From: Veillonella sp.
GTDB lineage: Bacteria > Bacillota > Negativicutes > Veillonellales > Veillonellaceae
Length of the DNA stretch: 19,785 bases
NCBI GenBank assembly: GCA_019419725.1
Contig: DXZL01000016.1
Span: forward strand, 1-19,785
Direction: 5' to 3'
Part shown: positions 1-6,864 of the stretch, piece after piece
How the letters are laid out: the number at the start of each line of letters is the position of its first letter
How positions within the stretch are numbered: position 1 is the stretch's first letter
Translations under genes and position numbers: made by a program
Notes under the pieces: model-generated
What the model saw: only the letters and a program-made list of their open reading frames with translations
Told to the model about the DNA's origin: nothing
The model's database searches: none

Positions 1-107
1 TCGCCCATCAAGGCGTGAACCTCGCCCTCCTTGAGGGTAATACTTACATCGCGCAGTACTTGGTTCGTACCAAATGCCTTTGCAATGCCTGACATAACAA
101 TTTCCAT
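1..107 (-). CDS. rbsA: Ribose ABC transporter ATP-binding protein (5' end only)
   Basis: Only the first 35 codons are present; the gene continues past the left edge. The N-terminus reads MEIVMSGIAKAFGTNQVLRD and continues to HALMG, the usual opening of a sugar-importer ATPase just before its first Walker A motif. RbsA proteins carry two ABC domains and energise ribose import through RbsB/RbsC at the inner membrane. The start at 107 is chosen because AGGAG lies five bases upstream on the minus strand; a second ATG at 95 is less well placed. The assignment to ribose rather than another sugar rests on rbsK and rbsD just upstream in the same direction. The 133-base gap to rbsD holds no clear terminator or promoter. 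Confidence 0.8.
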   Translation of the reverse strand, partial: MEIVMSGIAKAFGTNQVLRDVSITLKEGEVHALMG

Positions 108-240
108 AACTACTCCTATATGATTGGTGAAAGTATCTCTCATGTGTGTAATAGATTTGATAGTTAGTTAATTTTTGCAAGCTGAGCTGCCTAATTTACA
201 GGTTCGGATGCTTATAAAACTAGTCGTTTAATCTATTGCT

Positions 241-654
241 CTAGGGACGATCGCTGAAAATACAATCGGCGCGCAAGATAATGTTCGCATACGGAGATGC
301 TTCACCAGTTCTAATAATGCATTTGCATTGTTTTGTTGCTTCTTTGAAAGCTTCATGGCTCGTTTCGATCCATTCGTACTGACTGGATGGGAAGGTAGAC
401 TCCAAGAAGTCATAAGCCTCAGGATTATTTTCCTTAATTTCTTTTGCTACATGAACTGCTTCGGATTTCATGTGCTTAGCGATGATAGATACCACTTGTT
501 CAAAGCTTGGTACACCAAAATCCAAAGCTAAGTCAATTTTCTGAACCCCTTCAGGTACTGGTAATCCACAGTCGGAGATACAAATCGTATCTGTGTGACC
601 AAGATCAGCAAGCACCTTAGCAATATGGCTATTTAAAATACCGTGTCGTTGCAT
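241..654 (-). CDS. rbsD: D-ribose pyranase
   Basis: The product is 137 aa, the normal RbsD length. RbsD interconverts the pyranose and furanose forms of D-ribose so that ribokinase receives its substrate. The N-terminus MQRHGILNSHIAKVLADLGH carries the conserved His20 (LGHTD) and then the SDCGLPVP motif around residue 28, both family hallmarks. The C-terminus has RTGEASPYANIIL, the conserved strand that completes the active site. The reading frame is open upstream to 705, but the start at 654 is preferred: AAGGAG stands about seven bases before it, and the family begins with M-(K/Q)-(K/R)-x-G-(I/L)-L-N. It follows rbsK by 111 bases and is probably in the same transcript. Confidence 0.93.
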   Translation of the reverse strand: MQRHGILNSHIAKVLADLGHTDTICISDCGLPVPEGVQKIDLALDFGVPSFEQVVSIIAKHMKSEAVHVAKEIKENNPEAYDFLESTFPSSQYEWIETSHEAFKEATKQCKCIIRTGEASPYANIILRADCIFSDRP

Positions 655-765
655 GGATAACTCCTTTTTGTATTCTAATGAATGAGGTTTTAAGGCCTCA
701 TTCATTAACTATCTTTGTTATAAAGCGGACCGATGTATTTATAGTTTAAAGGTCTATTTAATATG

Positions 766-1653
766 CTAATTCTTTGTTAAGAATGCAGCAACCTCGTCCT
801 TTGTAGGCATGCCGCCTTGGGCGCCTAAACGTTGGATGGAGAGGGCTGCAGCTGCATTGCCGTAGTGTAATGCGTCGGCTAAGCTTTTACCATTAACGAT
901 AGCTGTTGCAAAGGCACCGTTGAAGGTATCGCCTGCGCCTGTTGTATCTACTGGGTCAACCTTGAAGCTAGATACGGTGTGGATTTCGCCGTTGTCAGCG
1001 TAGCCTACACCTTTACTGCCAAGGGTAACGATGATTTTATTTTCATTAGCTAACAATGTTTGTTCTGTAGACTGCTCAGGGTAGAGGGCAGATAATTCAT
1101 GCTCGTTTGGCGTAATATAGGTTGCCAATTCTAACCATTCAGGATTGAGGTCCGCTGCTGGAGCGGGATTTAAGAGGACTTTTACATTAGCCTCGTGGCA
1201 ACGACGAACGATGTATTCGATGGTTGGAATAGGAATTTCGTTTTGTACCATTACGAGATCTGCTTGCTCGACAGCAGACCAAGCATTATCTACTACAGAT
1301 TGATCAACCTTAGCATTAGCGCCAGGAATAACGATAATGCTATTGTCACCTTCTGCTAATGTAATGTGTGCCGTACCTGTTGTAGTATTTGGTACAGTGA
1401 CGATGTAGTCTGTATTGATATGATTTTCTTTTAGATTATCTAAAATCATTTGGCCGTATGCATCTTCGCCGATGCAACCTACCATAGTAACCTCTGCACC
1501 GAGACGAGCAGCAGCTACCGCTTGGTTAGCGCCTTTACCGCCATGTGCGATGTGCAACTCGTTGCCCATGATTGTTTCCCCTGCTGTAGGGCGTTTGTCC
1601 GCGAGGACTACAATATCCATGTTGCAACTACCAATAACAACAATGCGATTCAT
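766..1653 (-). CDS. rbsK: Ribokinase
   Basis: This 295-aa PfkB-family sugar kinase phosphorylates D-ribose to ribose 5-phosphate in the cytoplasm. Visible motifs are the N-terminal NMD at residues 11-13, the ribose-binding GGKGANQA at 38-45, the NPAPA segment in the middle, and the anion-hole and catalytic motif DTTGAGD at 236-242, where the last Asp is the catalytic base. Length and motifs are complete. AAGGAG lies about seven bases upstream of the ATG. As the first gene of the minus-strand rbs cluster it is followed by rbsD and rbsA, an order compatible with a ribose uptake and use operon. The long AT-rich leader at 1654-1900 probably carries the operon promoter. Confidence 0.95.
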   Translation of the reverse strand: MNRIVVIGSCNMDIVVLADKRPTAGETIMGNELHIAHGGKGANQAVAAARLGAEVTMVGCIGEDAYGQMILDNLKENHINTDYIVTVPNTTTGTAHITLAEGDNSIIVIPGANAKVDQSVVDNAWSAVEQADLVMVQNEIPIPTIEYIVRRCHEANVKVLLNPAPAADLNPEWLELATYITPNEHELSALYPEQSTEQTLLANENKIIVTLGSKGVGYADNGEIHTVSSFKVDPVDTTGAGDTFNGAFATAIVNGKSLADALHYGNAAAALSIQRLGAQGGMPTKDEVAAFLTKN

Positions 1654-1767
1654 AATAACTCCTTAATAATCTTTTGCCCTGAGTGGGACAGAAAATAGTT
1701 ATTGATTATTTTTATACACAAAAAAATAGAGGATTTTATACGTTAGAATGTATATATATGTGTAATT

Positions 1768-1788
1768 GATAACCGCATAGGCGTTTAC
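1768..1788. promoter_or_regulatory. Imperfect dyad upstream of rbsK, possible repressor operator
   Basis: GATAACCGC and GGCGTTTAC face each other across three bases; six of nine positions are symmetric (minus strand: GTAAACGCC/GCGGTTATC). LacI-family sugar repressors such as RbsR bind dyads of the GTAAACG/CGTTTAC kind. Position about 115 bases upstream of rbsK fits an operon operator. This is a weak match and no repressor gene is in view. The wider gene-free stretch 1654-1977 is AT-rich and holds, besides this, the inverted repeat at 1881-1946. Confidence 0.3.
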
Positions 1789-1880
1789 TTTTACATATCT
1801 ATTAGTATAACTTAATCATTTATTAGTATAGCGTAAATACAGAAGTTTATCTATATAAATAACTATAAAATATAGGAATA

Positions 1881-1946
1881 AGAAAAGGTATATCCTAAAA
1901 CGGCCTTACATGAGTAAAAATGTACTCGGCAGAAAAAGGATATACC
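1881..1946. repeat. Spaced inverted repeat with A-rich flanks
   Basis: GGTATATCC (1887-1895) and GGATATACC (1938-1946) are perfect 9-bp inverted arms about 42 bases apart. Each arm is preceded by AGAAAA, so the flanks repeat directly while the arms invert. Inside, ACAT/ATGT and GCC/GGC can also pair, giving a nested imperfect hairpin. It lies between the rbs leader and the small ORF at 1978-2160. Function unknown; it may be a terminator-like or protein-binding structure. Confidence 0.45.
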
Positions 1947-1977
1947 ACTTTAAAAGAGCAATATATTATACTATTAT

Positions 1978-2160
1978 TTATATTTTTTCTAACATTTTAT
2001 CTATACTATCAAAGGTTTCCTCTAGAGATAGAGTACGCCCTTGGATAATATCATTTTGGCCTTCTACAATAGCAGATAATATATCTATCTTAGCTTGTAA
2101 AATGCTAGTTGTAGTATCATTAATATTTATTGTATCACTGTAGCTTTTACCTATATTCAT
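1978..2160 (-). CDS. Small protein resembling the C-terminal half of an antitoxin
   Basis: The 60-aa product is hydrophilic and helical in character. Its second half, AIVEGQNDIIQGRTLSLEET, has the pattern 'A-I-x-E-G-x-x-D-I-x-x-G-R-x-x-S-L-E-E' seen at the C-terminus of many Phd/YefM-type antitoxins. The antitoxin at 3744-3989 in this same window ends in a comparable way (ALETGRKSGEEQGWISSEQL). The N-terminal DNA-binding part expected of a full antitoxin is absent; an in-frame stop lies three codons before the ATG. The ribosome binding site is poor (AAAGG about 11 bases upstream) and no toxin gene is adjacent. It could be an orphan antitoxin remnant, a genuine small protein, or a chance frame. 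The overlapping plus-strand frame looks less protein-like. Confidence 0.45.
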   Translation of the reverse strand: MNIGKSYSDTININDTTTSILQAKIDILSAIVEGQNDIIQGRTLSLEETFDSIDKMLEKI

Positions 2161-2196
2161 AGTCTGTTAGGCCTTTGTTCTTAATATAGTTATATA

Positions 2197-2853
2197 TTAG
2201 TGAAAGCTAGGTTTGTCGTAGTGTGTGCCTGGTTCGCCAATACCAATGCTTGCACGATGGAAAGGTGTTTCATCATCTACATGCAAGATGTCGAAGATGG
2301 CTTTTACTACAGCTTCTCGTGTAACTTGGGCATCGTTAAATTGAACGCCTTCAGGAATGAGCTCGTAATTTGTATTTTCTGGATCATTGTAGAGCCATGT
2401 GAGGCGTAAGATTGTGTAGTTTAAGTTGGACTCGCGCAATACATTGCGTGCTTGACGTTCGCCTTGTACATAGCTAATCGGTAAGTTGTCAAAGGTCCAT
2501 TTTTCAAGTGCTGCAGGGAACTCACCAGAAAGACCAGCCATGGAAAGGCCGATAACGCGGCGCACATTTTTACGGCTCAATGCTTTTACGATGGATGCCA
2601 TATCACTGCCAGACTCCATAGCGCCTACGAAAACGATTTCAGCGTTTGTTACAGCTTGTTCTAATTTTGCAGGGTTTTGGAAAGAACCCTCGATGACAGT
2701 AACTCGTTCATGTTCCAAGATTTCTGGATGCAAACGAGTAGATAATTGACGACCATATAATGTAAGGTGCATATCTGTATATGTTAATAATGTAGCAATT
2801 AACTTCTGTGCAATCTGGCCAGCGGCCCCTAAAATAGTAATATATTTGTACAT
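2197..2853 (-). CDS. NAD(P)-binding Rossmann-fold protein (NmrA/atypical SDR type)
   Basis: The 218-aa product starts with a beta strand and the nucleotide-binding loop GAAGQIA at residues 9-15 (MYKYITILGAAGQIAQKL), typical of NAD(P)H-binding atypical short-chain dehydrogenases of the NmrA / SDR_a5 kind. A second strand-loop (IVFVGAMES, near residues 73-81) and IGLSMAG follow the Rossmann pattern. The segment YVQGERQARNVLRES stands where classical SDRs have YxxxK, but the Lys is replaced, so catalysis of the classical kind is doubtful. Similar short proteins are annotated only as 'NAD(P)H-binding' or 'SDR family oxidoreductase'; the substrate is unknown. AGGAGG lies five bases before the ATG, a very strong ribosome binding site. 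The gene stands alone between two other minus-strand genes, each with its own promoter-like sequence. Confidence 0.8.
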   Translation of the reverse strand: MYKYITILGAAGQIAQKLIATLLTYTDMHLTLYGRQLSTRLHPEILEHERVTVIEGSFQNPAKLEQAVTNAEIVFVGAMESGSDMASIVKALSRKNVRRVIGLSMAGLSGEFPAALEKWTFDNLPISYVQGERQARNVLRESNLNYTILRLTWLYNDPENTNYELIPEGVQFNDAQVTREAVVKAIFDILHVDDETPFHRASIGIGEPGTHYDKPSFH

Positions 2854-2891
2854 ATAGACCTCCTATGTTCTAGGCATAAGTATTTATATGC

Positions 2892-2900
2892 ATTATATCA
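2892..2900 (-). promoter_or_regulatory. Extended -10 promoter element for the Rossmann-fold gene
   Basis: On the minus strand TGATATAAT forms an extended -10 (TGnTATAAT) about 40 bases before the ATG at 2853. No good -35 is seen, which is acceptable for an extended -10. The surrounding 48 bases resemble a block at 3554-3602 upstream of the next gene. Confidence 0.45.
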
Positions 2901-2932
2901 CAACTATATGACGAGAAAGTGAGAATAACAAT

Positions 2933-3454
2933 TTAATTAATAGCTAGAATTTCTTTTGTTGTTCTTAGTTGCGCAAATCGATTTCTCCAAATTTTTTCTT
3001 TGTAAAAGGATAAGATTTGATCGGCAGATAGATGGATGTTGTCAAAGGTTGAGATCGCATCTTCGACGATGGTGATTTTATAACCATATTCAAAGCCTAC
3101 TTTCACAGATGTATCAATGCAAAATTCCACTTGCATTCCTACAAATGTTAAATCGGTAATATTTTTTCGGTTTAAATATTCCTTTAATTCAGTATCCTTG
3201 AAGATGCTATTGTAATATTTATTGAAAATCTTTTCGTTTTCTTGAGGCTTTAATTCGTGATAAACTTGCCAATTATCACTACCCGTTGCTAATAAACCAT
3301 CATCTTCAGAATGTCTCATAAAAATTACTTCTATATTTTGATCTCTGAAATGTTGAATGATTGCTTTTGTATTTATGATAAAATTTTTTATATCGAAAGG
3401 ATTTTCTTTAACTAAGCCTTCTTGTATGTCGATTACGATTAATGCTTGTGCCAT
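2933..3454 (-). CDS. Isochorismatase-family cysteine hydrolase
   Basis: The 173-aa protein has the catalytic triad of the isochorismatase / nicotinamidase-like superfamily: Asp9 in the N-terminal strand (ALIVIDIQEG), Lys79 (IFNKYYNSIF) and Cys112 (GMQVEFCIDTS). The residues before Cys112 form the usual cis-peptide turn. Length is typical of the short cytoplasmic members, which hydrolyse amides or related bonds. The metal-binding signature of true nicotinamidases (DxHxxxH) is not visible, so a general cysteine hydrolase is the safer label and the substrate cannot be named. GAAGGAA precedes the ATG by about eight bases. A good promoter lies upstream at 3513-3540, so it is probably expressed separately from its neighbour. 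Confidence 0.85.
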   Translation of the reverse strand: MAQALIVIDIQEGLVKENPFDIKNFIINTKAIIQHFRDQNIEVIFMRHSEDDGLLATGSDNWQVYHELKPQENEKIFNKYYNSIFKDTELKEYLNRKNITDLTFVGMQVEFCIDTSVKVGFEYGYKITIVEDAISTFDNIHLSADQILSFYKEKIWRNRFAQLRTTKEILAIN

Positions 3455-3512
3455 GATGTATTTCCTTCATTAAAGATAAATTATATGTATTACATGAATA
3501 TGATTAGAATTT

Positions 3513-3540
3513 ATTATATTAGTTATTAAATTATTGTCGA
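3513..3540 (-). promoter_or_regulatory. Sigma-A-type promoter for the isochorismatase-family gene
   Basis: On the minus strand TCGACA (-35, 3540-3535) and a perfect TATAAT (-10, 3518-3513) are separated by 16 bases. Transcription would begin near 3506, about 50 bases before the start codon. Confidence 0.6.
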
Positions 3541-3655
3541 TTTCTTCGTATATAAGTATCTATGCACATTATATAACAAGTATATAACAAGAAAAAGAAG
3601 AAAGCAGTATCATATATGTTGATAGTAATTTTAAGAAATGTTGTAAAATCTGATG

Positions 3656-3684
3656 TTGAATTTACATGATAATTTAACTACAAT
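3656..3684 (+). promoter_or_regulatory. Promoter of the toxin-antitoxin pair
   Basis: TTGAAT (3656-3661), a 17-base spacer and TACAAT (3679-3684) form a good sigma-A-type promoter 60 bases before the antitoxin start. ATGATAA occurs at 3666-3672 and again at 3686-3692, exactly 20 bases apart and flanking the -10. Such face-of-helix repeats could be the autoregulatory binding sites expected of a Phd-type antitoxin, but this is inference. Confidence 0.55.
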
Positions 3685-3743
3685 AATGATAAGATATTAG
3701 AAAGATGAGTGTTATATCACTAAAGTATTTTGGAGGTGATAGT

Positions 3744-3989
3744 ATGCCGAATATAAAACCTATTTCAGATTTACGTAATTATTCTGAAGTTTTACGTGAT
3801 GTTACTATAGATAGTCCCGTATTCTTAACTAAAAATGGTAGAGGTAGATATGCAATTATGGATATTCAAGATTATGAACGTGTAATGGCTACTATAAAAC
3901 TTATGGGGGCTTTAGAGACAGGTCGTAAATCTGGTGAAGAACAAGGATGGATCTCATCAGAGCAACTAAAGAGTGAATTGGGGATTTAA
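3744..3989 (+). CDS. Phd/YefM-family antitoxin
   Basis: The 81-aa product has the compact Phd/YefM N-terminal fold pattern: MPNIKPISDLRNYSEVLRDV, then SPVFLTKNGRGRYAIMDIQD, the 'P-V-x-I/L-T-K-N-G-R/K' strand pair, followed by a helical C-terminal tail that would wrap and neutralise the toxin. Such proteins also bind their own promoter. The frame is open from 3705, but ATG 3744 is preferred because GGAGGTGAT lies just upstream with ideal spacing and the family begins near this point. The toxin gene follows after two bases, the standard antitoxin-first arrangement. It is unusual only in lying between metabolic genes with no other mobile signature in view. Confidence 0.88.
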   Translation: MPNIKPISDLRNYSEVLRDVTIDSPVFLTKNGRGRYAIMDIQDYERVMATIKLMGALETGRKSGEEQGWISSEQLKSELGI

Positions 3990-3991
3990 TC

Positions 3992-4312
3992 ATGAATAAT
4001 CAAATTAGCTATGCACCAAAAGCACGGGAAGATTTACTAGAAATAAAATCTTTTATAGAAGAAGAAACAGGTGATATTGAGTTAGCTAAGAAAACCGTTT
4101 TGGATATAGTGACTACGAATGACTCGTTGAGTATATTTCCAGAAATGGGACAGCGATTATTGATTAATCTAGGGAGTAAAATTGAATATAGATATTTACT
4201 TTGTCATAATTACTTAAGTTTTTACCGTTATTTAGACCGGACTATCTATATTGATAGAATATTAAACAGTAGACGGGATTATCTTAGAATATTATTAGAT
4301 GAAGTCCATTAG
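3992..4312 (+). CDS. RelE/ParE-family toxin
   Basis: The 106-aa basic protein matches the RelE/ParE superfamily: N-terminal YAPKAREDLLEIKSFI helix pair, a central segment IFPEMGQRL, then the beta strands YRYLLCHNYLSFYRYLDRTI and IYIDRILNSRRDYLRIL with the C-terminal arginines. The form 'Y-L-x-F-Y-R-(8)-I-x-R-I-L-x-x-R-R-D' is closer to ParE-like (gyrase-targeting) and Txe/YoeB-neighbour proteins than to RelE. Whether it is an mRNA interferase or a gyrase poison cannot be settled from sequence. Translation is probably coupled to the antitoxin, whose stop is two bases upstream. A rho-independent terminator follows directly, so the pair is a self-contained two-gene unit. Confidence 0.87.
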   Translation: MNNQISYAPKAREDLLEIKSFIEEETGDIELAKKTVLDIVTTNDSLSIFPEMGQRLLINLGSKIEYRYLLCHNYLSFYRYLDRTIYIDRILNSRRDYLRILLDEVH

Positions 4313-4317
4313 TTCTT

Positions 4318-4349
4318 AAAAGCACTATCGTTAATAGATGGTGCTTTTT
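4318..4349 (+). terminator. Terminator of the toxin-antitoxin operon
   Basis: AAAAGCACTATC and GATGGTGCTTTT pair over 12 bp (one G-U) with a seven-base loop, and the arm ends in a T-run. It sits six bases after the toxin stop codon. Confidence 0.85.
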
Positions 4350-4360
4350 ATCATATGATA

Positions 4361-4386
4361 AAGATACTGTTTATTAATAGTATCTT
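4361..4386. repeat. 26-bp dyad upstream of the ECF operon
   Basis: AAGATACTGTT and AATAGTATCTT pair around a four-base centre (eight perfect A-T/G-C pairs in each outer arm, then one G-T and two A-T). No T-run follows, so it does not look like a terminator. It lies 8-35 bases upstream of the presumed -35 of the ecf promoter and may be an operator. Confidence 0.5.
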
Positions 4387-4391
4387 AGCTT

Positions 4392-4419
4392 TCACAAATC
4401 CTCGAAGAGTGATAAAATA
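4392..4419 (+). promoter_or_regulatory. Candidate promoter of the ECF transporter operon
   Basis: TTCACA, a spacer of 16 bases and TAAAAT, about 36 bases before the start codon at 4455. One mismatch from consensus in each hexamer. No riboswitch or T-box leader can be fitted into the short interval to the gene. Confidence 0.45.
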
Positions 4420-4454
4420 TAGATTATATATTCATTTTTAGAAAAGAGGCTATT

Positions 4455-6050
4455 ATGGAACGGATTCAAGATCTTGTGTACACGCATGTGCAGGGTGGCC
4501 AGTTTAGATGGGTTACTGTCAGCACATTGATGCTCGCATTGGGCACGATATTGCATTTGGTGAGCCCTAGTGTGGCTGGGGTAACGCCAAACTGGACGAT
4601 TGCTACGTACTGCGTAGCTATTTTATTGACTCGTCCTAGTTTGAGTCAAACGTTGGGAATTGGCCTAGTAGCGGCCCTTATCAACGTATTGACGTCTAAG
4701 TCAGCATTCCCGTACGGCAACTTGTTGTCTGAACCAGGCGGTGCGTTGACAGCAGCTCTCGTGACACGTGCTATGTTGTCCGTAAAGTTCCGCAAAATCG
4801 GTGGCTTTGATTTGACGCCAATTCTATCTGGCTTCTTAGCCACAGTTGTATCTGGCGGTATCTTCGTTACCCTCTTGTGGAAAGTATTGGGTTTGCCAGA
4901 CAATGTGTACATGTACGGTATGTGGCCAATGGTTCTTATCGTAGGCGCTTTGAACGGTGCCATTACACCAATCTTGTACATTCCGGCGCAACGTTTATTC
5001 TCTAAACGTGGCATGTTGCCAAGTACAGATCAATTGACGTCTGACCATAGTCATATGACAATCCTGCCTGAGCGCCAAGCTAAGATTTCTATTGAACACG
5101 TAAATTACTACCATCCAAAAGCGACTACGCCGTCCCTTAAAAATATTAATCTCGATGTATATGATGGTGATTTCTTAGTGATAACAGGTCCCGCAGGTTG
5201 TGGTAAAAGTACCCTTTGCATGGCCATGGTAGGGGCTGTGCCTAAATTCTACGGTGGCCGTCTTGAAGGCATGGTGTTCGTAGATGGTAAAGCGACTACG
5301 CAAATGGAAATTCCTGAACTAGCTAATCACATTGGTGTAGTTCTCGCCGATTACGATACACAACTTGTAACGATGACAGTTCGCGAAGAAGTAGCCTTTG
5401 CTATGGAAAACCGCGGTTATGATCGTGAAACGATTAGAACTCGTTCTGAAGAGGTGTTTAAGCAAGTGGGGCTTGTAGGCTTAGAAGATCGCAAGATTAC
5501 AAGCTTATCCGGTGGTCAACGTCAACGTTTGGCGATTGCTTCCGTTTTGGCTACGAACCCAACGGTTCTAGTTCTCGATGAACCAACGAGTTCCCTCGAC
5601 CCAGATGGGACTGCCGAATTATATCGCCTCGTAGGTGATTTAAATGAGAAACACGGTATTACCGTTGTTGTTATCGACCATGACTTACACGCTGTATTGC
5701 CGTATGCAAACCGCATGGCCCTCATGGTGGATGGCTCTATTGCATGTGATGATGATGTACCAACTACGCTTCGTTACATGTACGAACACAATATTCACGT
5801 AGATGCGTTGCCATCCGTGTTCACTACATACATGGAACTTGAACAAGCGGGCTTCCACAGCGATGAACCTTGGCTCAGCATCGAGTCTGCTATTAAGGGC
5901 CTGCACCAAATTGAAATGGCTCACGCTATCCAAAAAGAGGTGCATGGTGAAAGCAACTCTCCAGCAAATCAATCTAATACAGTAGAAAATAAGCAACCAA
6001 TTCAACGCGTTGATGATGTACAAGGAAAGGACGGTGGCGCTCATGCTTAA
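4455..6050 (+). CDS. ECF transporter: S-component (TrpP-like) fused to EcfA-type ATPase
   Basis: The 531-aa protein has two parts. Residues 1-185 form five or six hydrophobic segments (for example 20-40, 50-80, 121-147, 155-178) and resemble TrpP-like substrate-binding S-components (LALGTILHLVSPSVAGVTPN). Residues 210-460 are an ABC ATPase: Walker A GPAGCGKST 245-253, signature LSGGQRQR 351-358, Walker B VLVLDEPTS 371-379, H-loop His409. The Q-loop has Ala298 where Gln is expected (VVLADYDTQL). A hydrophilic tail of about 70 residues follows. ECF transporters normally encode S and A subunits separately, so the fusion implies a dedicated rather than shared transporter. The substrate cannot be fixed; tryptophan is a guess from the TrpP-like pattern. 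The stop overlaps the next ATPase gene by eight bases. Confidence 0.85.
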   Translation: MERIQDLVYTHVQGGQFRWVTVSTLMLALGTILHLVSPSVAGVTPNWTIATYCVAILLTRPSLSQTLGIGLVAALINVLTSKSAFPYGNLLSEPGGALTAALVTRAMLSVKFRKIGGFDLTPILSGFLATVVSGGIFVTLLWKVLGLPDNVYMYGMWPMVLIVGALNGAITPILYIPAQRLFSKRGMLPSTDQLTSDHSHMTILPERQAKISIEHVNYYHPKATTPSLKNINLDVYDGDFLVITGPAGCGKSTLCMAMVGAVPKFYGGRLEGMVFVDGKATTQMEIPELANHIGVVLADYDTQLVTMTVREEVAFAMENRGYDRETIRTRSEEVFKQVGLVGLEDRKITSLSGGQRQRLAIASVLATNPTVLVLDEPTSSLDPDGTAELYRLVGDLNEKHGITVVVIDHDLHAVLPYANRMALMVDGSIACDDDVPTTLRYMYEHNIHVDALPSVFTTYMELEQAGFHSDEPWLSIESAIKGLHQIEMAHAIQKEVHGESNSPANQSNTVENKQPIQRVDDVQGKDGGAHA

Positions 6051-6855
6051 GGTTGAAAATATCCGCTTTGGCTATGTGCCATCTGTAGACATCTTCCGGA
6101 ATGTGACTTTCACCATCGAAGGGGGCGAATACATCGCCATCGGTGGTCGCAACGGTTGTGGTAAAACCACTATCACTCGTTTGCTCGTTGGTCTTGAAAA
6201 ATCGAGCGAAGGCCGCATGTACTATAACGGCACTGACATTACGTCTATGCCGCCATCCAAACGGGGTCAATTTATTGGTTATGTATTCCAACAGCCAGAT
6301 CGCCAAATGTTTAGACCAACAGTAGCTACAGAGGTTGCCTTCGGCCCTGAATCACTAGGTCGCAGTAAATCCGAAGTAAAACGCATCGTTGATGAAGTGT
6401 TGGAGCGCACAGGTATTTCTCACTTACGTGAAGCGTACCCTCCAACATTGCGCCGCGGTGAAAAGCAACGCGTTGCTATCGCTTCTGCCCTAGCAATGCA
6501 ATCTAAAATCCTCATCCTTGACGAACCAACAAGTGGTCAAGATGGTAAGGAAACAAAAGAGTTGCTAGCTTTATTGCGTCAGCTCAATCAAGAAGGGATT
6601 ACGATCCTTCTTATTACACATGATATGGAAATCATGGCTAGCGAATGTAGCCGTGCACTCATCATGGGTAACCAAACAGTTGCCTTTGATGGCAGTCCAG
6701 AAGAATTATTCAAGAAGTCTACGGACGAATTGCAAGACCTAGGCCTTACAAAACCGCCAAGTGTGGAACTTTCACTAGCGGTACCATCCCTAGGCTATTG
6801 CAAATCTATGGATGAATTGAAATCTAAGTTAGTGGCTCAGTTGAGCGGAAAATAG
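6043..6855 (+). CDS. ECF transporter second ATPase (EcfA-type)
   Basis: A 270-aa ABC ATPase of the ECF/CbiO family, partner of the ATPase half of the upstream fusion. Motifs are Walker A GRNGCGKTT at 35-43, Q-loop VFQQPDRQMF with Gln83, Walker B ILILDEPTS at 156-164 and H-loop His193. The signature is degenerate: LRRGEKQR (136-143) replaces LSGGxxQR. The start at 6043 overlaps the preceding stop codon and gives the canonical MLKVENIRFGY opening; an upstream in-frame ATG at 6010 lies inside the neighbour and would add eleven atypical residues. AAGGAAAGGA is about eleven bases upstream. Translational coupling keeps the two ATPases equimolar. In a heterodimer its defective signature faces the Walker A of the fused ATPase. 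Confidence 0.9.
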   Translation: MLKVENIRFGYVPSVDIFRNVTFTIEGGEYIAIGGRNGCGKTTITRLLVGLEKSSEGRMYYNGTDITSMPPSKRGQFIGYVFQQPDRQMFRPTVATEVAFGPESLGRSKSEVKRIVDEVLERTGISHLREAYPPTLRRGEKQRVAIASALAMQSKILILDEPTSGQDGKETKELLALLRQLNQEGITILLITHDMEIMASECSRALIMGNQTVAFDGSPEELFKKSTDELQDLGLTKPPSVELSLAVPSLGYCKSMDELKSKLVAQLSGK

Positions 6856-6864
6856 GAGGGACAT

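Noticed and set aside
108..240. Internal promoter before rbsA
   Set aside because: A TTGCAA is present on the minus strand but no matching -10 occurs at acceptable spacing.
1910..2143. Plus-strand 77-residue frame opposite the small antitoxin-like ORF
   Set aside because: Composition follows the AT-rich antisense of the minus-strand frame. There is no ribosome binding site and no recognisable motif.
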